Below, piece by piece: positions 11,733 through 23,036 of a stretch of DNA of 64,000 bases. A model generated the notes under the pieces. That model ran no database searches. It saw only the letters and a list, made by a program, of their open reading frames with translations, and was not told where the DNA came from. The stretch comes from Cheiracanthium punctorium (taxonomy: Eukaryota > Arthropoda > Arachnida > Araneae > Cheiracanthiidae). Numbering within the stretch: the stretch's first letter is position 1; each line of letters opens with the position of its first letter. The stretch lies in assembly GCA_038373885.1 (NCBI GenBank), contig JAWZYV010012238.1, positions 62,001 to 126,000 on the forward strand, given 5' to 3'. Both the position numbers and the translations under genes were made by a program.

Positions 11733-12592
11733 GCGTGCCCGTTCTTCGCACGGTAGGAACGGATATTTTACTAAAATATAATCGTGACTATCTATGCGAA
11801 AACAAAATGTCAAAAAGTTCAAGTAGTCCTTTTGCTGAAACTACCGCGGGATATATGAGTATTTTGCATCTTGGGGCGACATTTGAATTTCCAACGATCT
11901 TAAAAAATGCAAGTTATTATGGTTGCTGAAAAATCCTAAAGCTCAAAAATCGCTAAGGGTATCACAGGCATTAAACAAAATACTTTGAATTTTTATAAAA
12001 GTAAATTTTTGCGTCAAAGCCTTTAATTGTAATTAGATTTCTAACTCGTTTTTAAACTCATTACTTCAAAATGACATCATGAGTTTAAAAATGAGGTTAT
12101 CGCATTCTCAGATGCGATATCTAACATGAATTAGTGAAAAAAGAAAAAGAAAAAAACACGTTATTTTATTTCTACAGCATTTGATAATCTGGATGGAAGT
12201 TTATTATTTCGCTTGTGGTGTAATTTTTTGTCAAAACTTGTTAACCTCATTAGGATTTTTAATGCATTTTTACACTCGTGACATCAAAATGACATCAGTC
12301 TCACTTGAATTATTGAAAGTAATAAATAAATAAATCTAACTTTGCTAACTATGCTCACGAATCTACTGAAATCGGACATTTGAGTATCTTTCTACCCTGA
12401 AAATTGCGAGAAATCGTATAAAATTAGGGAACGGATATATTTCCAGAATTTTAAAGCAGCCTACGGGCTATTCTATGTCGTTTTACATGTATGTGCAAAA
12501 TTTCAAGCTAATCGGTCGAACGGTGAGGGAGGAGTTTCCGGACGAACAAACAAACAAACAAACAAACTTCCACATTTATATAATAGATATAT
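11733..12592 (+). repeat. Dispersed repeat of unassigned class
   Basis: It begins CTAGCTGCGTGCCCG and ends with an (AAAC)n tract (12545-12568) and TTTATATAATAGATATA. I recall beginnings and ends of this style in repeats of many arthropod genomes but cannot name the family from sequence alone. No intact reading frame is present. Confidence 0.45.
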
Positions 12593-13002
12593 TTATGAAA
12601 ACTTTCAAGCGAATCGTATAAACGGTGTAAATGCTATCACGCTTTTTCTGTTTTTAATCTTTTTGAACAATTTTAATTTTAGTGTAATGGCGGTAAAATA
12701 TTTATATTGAAGTGGTTGTCTGGAATGGTTACAGAGTGAGTCAGGTATCAGCGTAACTATACATAGTAGGACTTCAAAGCTATTTTTAAGTGGAAAACAG
12801 GTTTTTTTATTTTTTTTAAATTCAGGATTTCTATGCAAATTTTGAATCCTCTCCAAGAGTTTAAGCGATGCTACAGTTAGTTTGATTTATACAACTTTTG
12901 TAACAGTACAATATACGCAAGCTACTTTGTGATGTAAGGTGATTCCGGTACTTATGCAGCATATTTTCTTGAATTCGTACAAAAAATCCCAGGCTGCACA
13001 TT

Positions 13003-15975
13003 AGGGTGGTCATAAGAAATCAGCTGTTGAATCTTTTTTTTTGGGGGGGGGTCACCCCCCCCCCGAAAAGTTGCCAACAGGCTCAAAAATGAAATTGGCA
13101 AAGTTTCGGCTCATTTGCATAATATTAACCCGTGCCGCATTGAGGTTAAAGTTTAGAAAAACAGCGGTTTTTCGCAAAAAGCAGTTTTTCCATCCTAAAA
13201 TAGATAAAATTGAGTCTAGAAACATAATGTTGGTCTCGACTCATAAGAAAACTTCCTGTCTTCATTAGCCACACATCACTTTTATGTAAAAACTTACAGA
13301 TTTAACCCTCCAAGCGGCTGTGATGTCAAATCCCGTCCACTTTATTCCAGTTTTCACTGCAATCCATCTATAATATTAATCATTTAAAACACTGAGCTAT
13401 TATAAAATATGTTTCATATTAAAGCTTGTATGAAATTTAGGAGCCTTTTTTTTAATAATTGCAAATCTCCCTATTAAAATTTTTATTTATTTTTTATAAT
13501 TTAAAAATTGCATGAAAATTTTACCGTGAAAATAACTTTAGATTATTTGCCCATTTCCAAAACTCAGAGCGGGTAACATTCGGATCATATCTAGTCCTGA
13601 AAAAAGTATATATTTATGCTTTTTTCAGGACTAAATATGATTCGAATTCTAAAAGTTGGCTTTTTTAAAATAAAATTCAAAATTCGAATTCTATTTCGTA
13701 TTTTCCTCCTTTTGTTTTTCTTTTTTGTGTACCAAATAAAGGTTATAATAAAAAAAAATCTGAAATAAAAAAAATGAAATTTAAGTAAGACAATTAACAG
13801 AAACTATAAGAAGACATAAAATTGAGAACGACTAATATTCAGATATGTTTGATTATTAAAGTATCTAAAAGTAAGCACATTATAAAGAAAATAAATTATT
13901 ATTGTCTACAATTTTTTGTTAATGTGGCAAAGGCTTTGATAATGTAGCTTTCGAAGAGTCTTGAAAAGGTTTTCTATATTCGAATACTACCTATTGTAAA
14001 AACTACTTTTGTTCTTCATCATCAGTAAAACAGGAATTGAATCCTTGGATTAATTTTACACCCCTTTCAGCTGAGTCATAAAAAAACCTTAAATGCTTTC
14101 AGTTTTTTTTTCTTTCAAATAATACTGATTTTCACGCTATACATCGGGATCAGTATTCGAAAATTGCGTATTAAAATTAAATCTCATAAAAAAAATTACT
14201 GTTCGAGATGATATAAAAATATCAACTTCTTTGTCCAATAAATGATCCACTTCGTTGAAACAGTGTTGCTCTTACATCTTTATCATTAGCATCATCATTT
14301 TCTTTTTCAATTGCAATCAATTTTACAACCATGCTTATTTTGATTTTTTTTTCCGAAAGTGTCAAAAAAAAAAAAAAAAAAAAAGCAACTTGCTTCAAAT
14401 TAAGATACCAAAGATGGCTTATAATTTTATACATCTTTGTTTGCAGCCTCTTTATTAAATTTTCAGTATTGAACAAGTGATTTTAATAATCTTAAGTCTT
14501 GATTGAGGCTAAAATCTTAGTGGGAGTGTTGGACCACGGCATCAGATGAATATTTATTATAAATAAACAAATGTCTGTAATACCACCTTTTTCTAAATCT
14601 GTTAATGAGACCTGATGTCTGAAAAGAAGTATTTTGAGACAATAAACTGCCTTAGACATCCACCTGGCATAATGAACAGCACCAGGTACTCTGAAAGAAA
14701 TGTCTATTTGGGGGAGACTCCTATAAAAATTAAGCAATGTTGAATTAATTATTTATAGTTATCCCAGAATTGTTGATTTCTTAAATGTTCTGCAAGAAAA
14801 TTTGAAATTTCTTCCAAATTTTATATTTTTTATGTAATAGCTTCATCTTCAATAGCAGTTTTGTACTTTGTCTTGTCCAACTCAGACCAGCCATTCTGAA
14901 ATTAAAAAAAAAGTCTGGATAAAGAGCTTTAGCTTTGCCTACTTTGCAATCAAAACAGATTTTAGGATGATTTCTAAAACATGATGCCGACAAGGTAAAT
15001 ATAGAAGATTTCGATCCAGTAATTGCTGCAAGAAATAATGCACGTTCCCCTAAAGCAACCAGTGGTATCAAAACACTTATCCTGAATTTTACCAACTGCC
15101 TCTCATTCTTCAACTGCTATAAATACAGTTTTTACCTAAGAGTAATTCTCACATTATTTTCAAACTGAGGAACTCCTATTAACTGTTCTTCATTGTCACA
15201 GCTAATTAAAATCGCTATTCTCCCTACATTATTCAAAATATGAGAAGCATTTTTCCATCCCAGTGAACAACAGCACCCTCTAAATCAGAATTTTAAAAAT
15301 CTACTTTTCATGAGATCCATGCTTTGTTTTCGAAATTCTTGTCTTGGGAGACTTATTGCACGTCAAGTGTGCTGCACCGGATAGATATTACGTGTTAGTG
15401 TTGAAACACTTCTGTGTTACCCAGTATGTAAATCATAACGATAATATGGGAGCTAGGGGAGGCATAGACCCACCTTGCCGATACGTATGGGCACCCATAT
15501 CCATTATAGAAGTAAATAATAACAAAAATAGCATTGTAATAAAGCATACCTATACTAAAGAGAATTTGAGAGGTTTGTCTTAGACGTGCTTCAACTGAAA
15601 TACGAATCAAGATCCTTCTTCTGAAGCACAGAAAGGCATACCAAATAAATAAAAATATTTCACGAATTATAGTTTAAGTTATGAAAATTCTTGATTTATT
15701 TTTTGTTTTTTGATGCAAATAATACAAAAGACGGTCAAAATTATTTAAAATTCTTAATTTGTCTTTTTTCACTAATTTTACAAAAATGCAGATTTTGGTG
15801 GTATGATTCACAAACTGACCTAAAAAATAGTGAATGTCATTAAATATTGGTTTTGTTGAAAGTAAAAGTTCAAAGCAACAACATTTTCATGAAATAAAAC
15901 AAGAACCAGGTTTGTAGAGCAAATAGTTTATACAAAATGAAGAAAAAACTTAGATATATTTGGCAAAAATCGTAG
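13003..15975 (-). mobile_element. Unnamed DNA transposon, copy 1 (long TIR, decayed)
   Basis: The left end starts AGGGTGGTCATAAG and continues through TTGCATAATATTAACCCGTG. The reverse complement of this ~170-bp end closes copy 2 at 44260-44441, which implies a long terminal inverted repeat. The coding body (about 14170-15970) aligns in the same orientation with 42600-44280. The right TIR is missing in this copy; the element stops next to the B-unit boundary near 15975. Family not identified. Confidence 0.65.
14222..15113 (-). pseudogene. Decayed transposase-like coding sequence, copy 1
   Basis: Reading the minus strand from 15113 down, pieces in different frames are: KFRISVLIPLVALGERALF, then ITGSKSSIFTLS and FRNHPKICFDCK. 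Next come ISFRVPGAVHYARWMSKAVY, LFRHQVSLTDLEKGG and DICLF at 14737-14492, then KMYKIISHLWYLNLKQVAF at 14476-14400. The same pieces in the same order occur in copy 2, so they are the remains of one protein. The order GAVH.ARWM.KAIY...HLWYL is one I recall from unannotated transposon-like proteins of arthropods and cnidarians, but I cannot name the superfamily. Multiple frameshifts and stops make it non-functional. Confidence 0.6.
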
Positions 15976-16104
15976 TGCTTTAAAAAAAAAAAATACTCAA
16001 AAAAAGTTTCATGTAGGAACAATAATTACCTATTTAATAACAAAAAGATACTAAATTAGTATAAAGAGACGTACTACTAGGTTTAAATCAATATTAGTCT
16101 GCCT

Positions 16105-16731
16105 TAGAGACCTGCACGGGCCGGCCCGGCCCGCGGGTCGGGTACGGGTACGGGAATAATAAATCTGTTGTCAACGGGCCAGGTCGGGCCGGGCCAGACT
16201 CGTGTCTAGTTTTTTTTTTTTTTTTTTTGTCCCTACCCTTCCTGCAACCAGCAAACTGATGTGGGAAAGTATGCAAATTTTGTTGCACTTAGAAAAAGTT
16301 GTCATAACCGTCTGTTTTCCTTTTGTATACCATTAGTGGCGCCTATGATGGCGCCAGACCTTGCTGATGGAGCTATGTTCCGATTCCAGGTCGACCGGAG
16401 ATTTCCACTTTATTCTACTTTATGAATTAACATCTAATTAAAAATATTCCACATTTCAGAATATATATGCATATAAATGGTGGTTATTTTAACATTAGTA
16501 TTAATTTAATGTAGTAGTTAACATTAATAACTTAATATAAAATGCCTGAAAAATATTTATTTATCGATCTATTTGCTCGTCTTTATATTTTTTTTAATTT
16601 CTGGAATTTTCGAGTTTTTATTCCTCAATTATGGGCCCGTACGGGCCGGGCTGGGCCGGGCCGTGATGTTTGTTTCAAATGTGTTACGGGCCCGGGCCGG
16701 GACTCAATTTTCAGGCCCGTGCAGGTCTCTA
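16105..16731. mobile_element. hAT MITE with GC-rich termini
   Basis: A perfect 8-bp TSD GTCTGCCT lies at 16097-16104 and 16732-16739. The 18-bp terminal inverted repeat TAGAGACCTGCACGGGCC is perfect. Subterminal arrays of GGGCCGGGC are strikingly GC-rich against the AT-rich surroundings. No transposase is present. The corresponding position upstream of gene C (about 25690) lacks the insertion. Confidence 0.9.
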
Positions 16732-18236
16732 GTCTGCCTACTTTGTTCACTACTAAAATTAAATTCTTATATTCTTCAATTGAATTGTAATTGTTGTTTG
16801 TTTAATCGACAACATAAGATCAGTGTATTATAGAGGAAAAAAAGAGTAAAATAGTGTTTACATTTTTTTATTTGTTTTAACATTGTTTTATATATTTTTT
16901 AATGCGGGCGTTTCTAATAAAATCTGAAAACAAATTAACAGCTTAACCGATTTTTAAAAACATCATTTCATTCAAGCCAGAACGTTAAAGCGCAAAATTA
17001 TTACAATTACAACTAACGACTAATAACATGCCCAACTTCATCAGTTTGTGTATAAAGAAAAAAAAATGTTAATAACACTTATACCGGAATGGAAGTACGG
17101 CAACTATCCCATTTTGTTGAGTAGAGACGTAACACATTACAGTTGACTGCCCTCGCAACGAAAAATGGCGTAACCAAATACAGAGTACTCTATATAGGTA
17201 CTACTCTTAGTTCTCGCTTCGAAATTACACATGGATTCAGTAATTAGTGCAAAAAAAGTACTTAAGCATAACGTGTTTAAAAGTTTTTATAGTGAAATCA
17301 TGCCCTTATCTCAAAATAAGGATTGCATTATTACAGGTAAAACATTAAAAGGATTCAAGATATACACTAGTTAAAGAAATCTCATTGAATACCTATACTG
17401 TGCGTTTGACTGCTATCTATCAACAAATACAAGAAATACAAGGGGTGCGGCATCTGTCCGGGTTGCGGCGACTCTCCCGGACTTATCCTACTGATAAGAT
17501 TTTGTTGTACAATGTGTGACGTGAATATATAATTTTCCCCTCTAAATTACGACTATAAATTTATCATACCTTGACAGTAAATAAATATTTCAACGGCATT
17601 CCGAATAATATATTGTTTTAAGTCTTATTTGATATAAATTTAATGTATTTCGTCAAAAATATCGAATTTTACTTTATTAAAAAGTGTATAGGAACGTACC
17701 ATTAAAGCACTAAAATTCCAACTAAAGACGTTAAGCATGAAACCCAGGATGAGATCCCACGAAAGATCGTCTAAAATAGATTCATTACTTAATCATGCTC
17801 ATCATTTTTTTTTTTTTTTTTCTTGCTAAATTTGAACGTTTATCACCTAGGATCACTCATAAAACGCGCGTTAACACTTAGTATAGTGTTTAGTTAATAT
17901 CACGTGATTGTGTCCGCAGGCGTAGGGGGGGGGCACCAACAAATATTCATAATTTCCTAAAATGTACTATTCCTTAATAATGAAGAAACAATATTTTCAT
18001 TTTTTAAACTAAACGAAACGGTTCTTCGATCTTCCTCAAAGGTAGATGATGACGTAGTTTCATTGTCAGACAAAATAAAAATGAAATCATTAATGAGTCG
18101 TATAACTAGCACTACAGTGTATGTACCACACCCATTTTTTTTAAATGTTTTGCTTTTCTTCCAGTTTTGGTGCTAGCCTTGAATTTTAGCGCATCTGGTT
18201 AACATTTTGGAGGAAAAAATTAGTTCATCCGATTTG

Positions 18237-18244
18237 TATAAATA
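18237..18244 (+). promoter_or_regulatory. TATA box of gene B
   Basis: TATAAATA lies 71 bp upstream of the ATG. The surrounding block from TCTTCCAGTTTTGGTGCTAG to the ATG is nearly identical upstream of gene C, which supports a shared core promoter. The start of transcription is probably within 18265-18280. Confidence 0.8.
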
Positions 18245-18307
18245 GCCAAGTGTCTGGACCGAGAAATTATTCGTTCTCAGCATCCGAGAAAGATAACTTC
18301 TATCACC

Positions 18308-18925
18308 ATGCAGTCTCTGGTAAGTATTCAGCCTTCTGAAATTATTAAAACAGTTTGATATAGTTAAATATACGTTCAACCAATGCGAAACAATATTTTT
18401 TAAAAGTAAATCTCAGTTTCTCAAATTATTATATATTTCTAATACTTTTACCTTCCGTTAAACCCTGTGTAATTTTAACGTCTGATGGACTATCAATGGA
18501 TGGATGATGGAATTTAGAGTTTTTTTTTTTTGGGGGGGGGGCAAAATGCGAAAAATATAAGTCATCTTAAATATCTAAAAATGCATCTATTTAAAAAATT
18601 TAAAAATGCATCTATATCTATATTAAAAATGCAACCATTCATGATCATATTAAAAAAATTAATTATTAAACTAACTGTCTGATAAATTTTCACGAGTATG
18701 TTGCAAACTGTCTACTGACTACTCTCCCATCTTTTTTAGTTCGCCCTCCTTGTTGTCGTCGCCCTCGTGGTGTGTGCTATGGGACAGTACGCCTATAACT
18801 ACTACGGCGGAGCGTATCCAGGATACGCCGCTACCTACGGCTACGGTGCCTATCCCAGTGCTTACTACGGCAGCTATGGCTATTCCGCCTACAACCCAGC
18901 CTTGAGCTACTTCATCAAGAAATGA
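18308..18925 (+). CDS. Tyrosine-rich secreted protein, copy B
   Basis: Two coding exons: 18308-18319 (ATG CAG TCT CTG, donor GTAAGT) and 18740-18925 (after TTTTTTAG), joined in phase 0, give a 65-residue protein. Residues 5-19 (FALLVVVALVVCAMG) form a hydrophobic signal peptide, with cleavage likely just before Q20. The mature chain of about 46 residues has 15 tyrosines, with GGAYPGY, YGYGAYPSAYYGSYGYS repeats and a terminal SYFIKK. There are no cysteines after the signal. Such composition suggests an extracellular structural or adhesive protein (cuticle, silk or gland secretion), but this is inference; I cannot match a named family. Copy C differs by one residue (T36 to S). Downstream it has a 3' UTR intron starting at 18944 and a final exon at 21011. 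Confidence 0.9.
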
Positions 18926-18943
18926 GCAGACCACGATTGAATG

Positions 18944-21010
18944 GTGAGTTGTATATTCCTCAGTCATCAAACTAGGTCATAGAACTAAAGGAATAATCTT
19001 ATTATATTTTTTTTTCTTTACTGTTATAATTAACTCTTTGAAGCGCAACCACTTCCCAAAGCTGAAAAAAGGGCAGCCGTTGCCATCGCTCGATTTAACT
19101 ACCAGTAACATGGCGGTCGATCAAATCGTTCATCACGTGCCACAGATCGAGAGGTCTTTTTTGACACAGCCGACTGCGCGCGCACACCTAGCTGTTAAAC
19201 CGAGCGATGGCAACGGCTGCCCTTTTTTCAGCATTGGGCAGTCTATCCAGTTGTTCTTGTACATAAAAGTATTTCTATCGTATTTCCCAATTTCAAACCG
19301 ATGCCAGTGCTGTTAAAATTAATCCTGACAATTTTACAAATAATGAACCATTTATACGGGAAACGATGGGCTAAAAAGTAAAGGATTCTTGTGCAACTAT
19401 GTCCACAAGTATTTTTTTTTAATGAAATCAAATTTATTCTTCGTGAATCAAAACAGTCAACTCAACATGTCAGTGTTGTGTCCTGACAGTTTAAGGCGTT
19501 AGATGCCTTTCCATAAAGCTGCAGGGAAACCGGCAGTAAGAATTATTGAAGCCAGGCACCAGGCCAATCACAAACAGGCTTGAATTGAGGGGGGGAAAGT
19601 ATCTTTTTAAAAATAGGTATAAAATTTTAAATCAGTGCGTTAAACGTGACGGCTCTTTTTCAGCAGTAAACGAAAAGTATCGTTGAAAATTAAAACTTTA
19701 CCATCACTTTCAAGTGGAAAGAAAACGAATAAATGGTGAAAGGCACCCCAAAAGTTTTCCTCAAGTAAACAGTAATAAAAATTCGTAACATTTCTATTCT
19801 AGCAAGTTACTGTGAGGAGCTAGACTCAAAATGAAAAATCATCGTCTCTCCAAGGCATTTCCTTTGGCGGAAGCATTTCTCTGTAGTTTCCTCTTACTAC
19901 TGCCGTTTAAAATGCTATTAAGCAGTAACCCCATATGTTTTGTTGTTCTTATTCAAGAACGGAAAATAGTAGAGAAATTGGTAGGAGAGTGCTCTCCCTT
20001 TAAGTAGCATCCCCCCCCCCAAAAAAAAAAAAATCGGAGGGGGGGAAGAAGTAAAAATAAAAAGGTAAAATGCTTGAAATTTCTCATGAGATCTCTTTTA
20101 TAACCATGCATTTACTATTATTTAACTTCATTTCACTAGACCTATAGTAATTCAACGCAATTTTCCACATTTAGATAATGTTGTAATTTATACAGTGTTC
20201 TTTCATCACGTTTTAAATTTCAAATGCATCTTAGAAATATACATTTATATTTTGACAAAATCGACAATTTATAAATTTGTATTCGTTTAAGCTTAAGCAT
20301 GTAAAAGTTTCTTTTCTGAAACAGCACAGAAAGCATGAGATTGGCAGGCAGTCAAAAACTAAAAGTCGCAAACAAACAATTTATACTAAAATTATTAACC
20401 CCTTTTCTGTTTGAGAATTTTATAATTTTGTTTATGTCATTTTAAAAACAAATCCATGAAACATTGACAAATTCACAATCTATCCCATTGTAAAATATAT
20501 TTTTCCCACGGAATTAAAAGTTTTAAAACACGAAATGTTCTTTGCATTGTATTTGTTGTTTTCTGTTGTCTAGATTATACATAAAAATTTGGGTACTTAA
20601 GTACTATACCGTCGACTTCACGATAGTAACCTTAATTATTTTGACGGTAAAAAACTTAACAACTAGTGGAGATTGAGATCTCGAGCATTTTACATAATGA
20701 AATAGGGTTATCAGCTCTGTGTAACAGAGAATTGCGCGATTGTTTATTGTTATACACTTAATCGCAAGGGCTGAAAAAAAATATTGGCGAAAATGCTCGA
20801 CAGTATAATAAGTAAGTGCACATATCAGTAACAAAGCTGAAGTAAATTCATGCAATCTTCATGTTATTAAATAACATAATGAGGAAACGGAATGATCCAA
20901 AGTACGTCTAGTAAAATTGTTGTTCACGATCCTTTTATTTTACTTACTTTTCTTTAACTTCTGCCGTCTTTTTTTTTTGTACATTTACTTATGTTAGTTA
21001 AATATTTCAG
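18944..21010 (+). other. 3' UTR intron of gene B
   Basis: The donor ATG|GTGAGT lies 18 nt after the stop and the acceptor AATATTTCAG ends at 21010. The position is the same as in A and C. The short distance from the stop would keep the exon junction inside the usual 50-nt limit for nonsense-mediated decay. The intron contains the piggyBac-type MITE at 19034-19497. Confidence 0.8.
19034..19497 (-). mobile_element. piggyBac-type MITE in 3' UTR intron of gene B
   Basis: It is preceded by TTAA at 19030-19033 and starts CTCTTTGAAGCGCAACC. It contains GGGCAGCCGTTGCCATCGCT and the palindromic core, and ends near AGTTTAAGGCG. It sits at the same intron position as the copies in A and C, so the insertion is ancestral to the duplications. 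Confidence 0.75.
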
Positions 21011-21190
21011 ATTCCTACTCGAAGGTTATTTGAAGATGGATATGGAGTGAACAAAAACACACGAATAATGGTCTGGACGTAGAACAACTTCCCCTTCTCG
21101 AAAGTCACTTTTTTCAACAGATTCCAACTCTTTCAAAGCTATGCACTGTCAAAGTTTTGTTTAATAAAATAGTTTTTAAAAAGTGCCAAG
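21011..21190 (+). other. 3' UTR terminal exon of gene B
   Basis: Starts ATTCCTACTCGAAGGTTATT after TTTCAG. The poly(A) signal AATAAA is at 21163-21168. It aligns throughout with the A and C terminal exons. It is non-coding: stops occur in all frames. Confidence 0.75.
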
Positions 21191-22414
21191 TGTCTACAAA
21201 TTGTCATTTATAAAAGTATGCATAAAAAGTTAACATTTTCCTTATTTAGAGTAATCGATAACATTTTACTGCAACACTTTGTGACAGTTTCTGCATTTTT
21301 TTTTTAAAGCTTTTCTTTACGAATCTGAGAAATTGTAAGAAATAAGTTGTGTTAGAAGGTCAGAAATTATTTGGGATTTCTTATTTTTAACTGTAAAAAA
21401 TATCGTAAAAGATAAAAACATTTGAAAAAAATACAGTAAACCCTTTTAAAACTTTACAACTTCACAGGTAGTTTGTTCAAAGTTCTGAATTTTCTTAATA
21501 ATGGATTTTATAAAAAAAATAAACTAATTGAGGGAAACCGTAAAATATATTTTAAGAGTTTTTCTGCACATTCCTGCATACAGTACACCAATAAAATTAA
21601 TTCTTAAGGGGACCGGGTAAGCCCTATCTTCACCGTGTTAAACTCATGAACTTTATGTGCTTTTTCTCAGAAATTGTAAAAGATAACAGTACAAAATTTT
21701 TACAGCAATTAGAATAACATTTTTTACATACTTTAACACGTCAGTACTTTTCTAAATAAAAAAATATTATTACTTTTTTACTGAAAATCACTTTTAAATT
21801 TCCATTTTTGATAGGATCTTGAAGCCTAAAATGAATAACTCTGAATATATTAATAAACCACCACGTTAAAGTATGTAATATAGTATGACATATCTGTCAT
21901 TTAAAAACTGAGTTCATAAGTTTAATAGATATTGAGAAAAAGGAACACAAACCTGTAAAATCCACTTTTAAGATTTTTAGATGGCGTATAAACTAAGAAG
22001 TGCCTAGGCCCTAGGGGAAGTACAAAAATTTCTAATTACTACTATTTTTCCCGATAAACAAGTGTAATATATGGTTAGAACGGTAAAAGTTTATAGTATT
22101 TCATGGAATTTAAAAAAATCGATTTTTTGACCGAATTTTACGTCCCTGGTCGACTTAAACCTATACATTGTTTCGCTAAATGTTATTCTCTATCAATTTT
22201 TGCAATGCGGTTGTATGCTTGAAATTTTTTTCACGTGTAAACTGTCATAGTTCGTAAGTAAGTAAGGTTGTCGGTTACAAAAGACAATAAGTGAATACGC
22301 AGCAAAGGATTTTTTTTTTAAATTTTCCTGAATCTGACATGATTTGTTCATTTATTTATTTATTGTCTGCATAAGGGACATACACAAGGGACATGCATGT
22401 ACTGTACATAGATC

Positions 22415-22605
22415 TAGAAATTTGTTATAAAACTCTTACAACCTAGGAACTGAAATCTTACAAACTAAAATCTAGAAACTGTATTATTAAATGTTACAAA
22501 CTAAAATCTAGAAACTGTATTCTGAAATCTTACAATCTTCTAGAAACTGTAGTATCTATATATATAAACTAAATTTAGGAAATGTATTATAAAATCTTAC
22601 AAACT
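22415..22605. repeat. Minisatellite, ~36 bp period
   Basis: About five imperfect units are built from CTTACAAACTAAAATCTAGA and AACTGTATTATAAAAT. They are diverged between units. Confidence 0.7.
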
Positions 22606-23036
22606 AGATCTGGACCCCTGTTACTTCCTTGTACGGAGTATAGGAAGTAATGTGATCCTGAAAAATTTCGGGGGCCAAAAACCGATTTTGACTACCTCTA
22701 AATATAATTTTAAGAATTTTTTCGATGCATCTCATCGTACGCAATCATGCACGATGATATAAATGCGTCTGCAATCCATTTTGAACAACGGCGAGACTAT
22801 TTGGACCACTTTTCCCATTCGACTGGATAGTTTATTTACAGGACCGTCCAAAAAATTCGAAATACATTACGCTCTATGGGCCGAAATTAATCAAACCCGC
22901 ATATCTAAAAAACTATTGGATGTAGAAAGTTGAAACTTAATATTTAGGATTTTTGTAACATCTAGCTGTGCACCTCCCCTTTCGGCCTCATTTGACGGGT
23001 TAGTTTATCTACTGGGCCGCCAAAAGTTTCGAAATA

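Noticed and set aside
18719..18970. Minus-strand open frame over gene B exon 2, also at 28642-28893
   Set aside because: Antisense shadow of the coding exon; conserved only because the sense exon is conserved, and it runs through splice sites.
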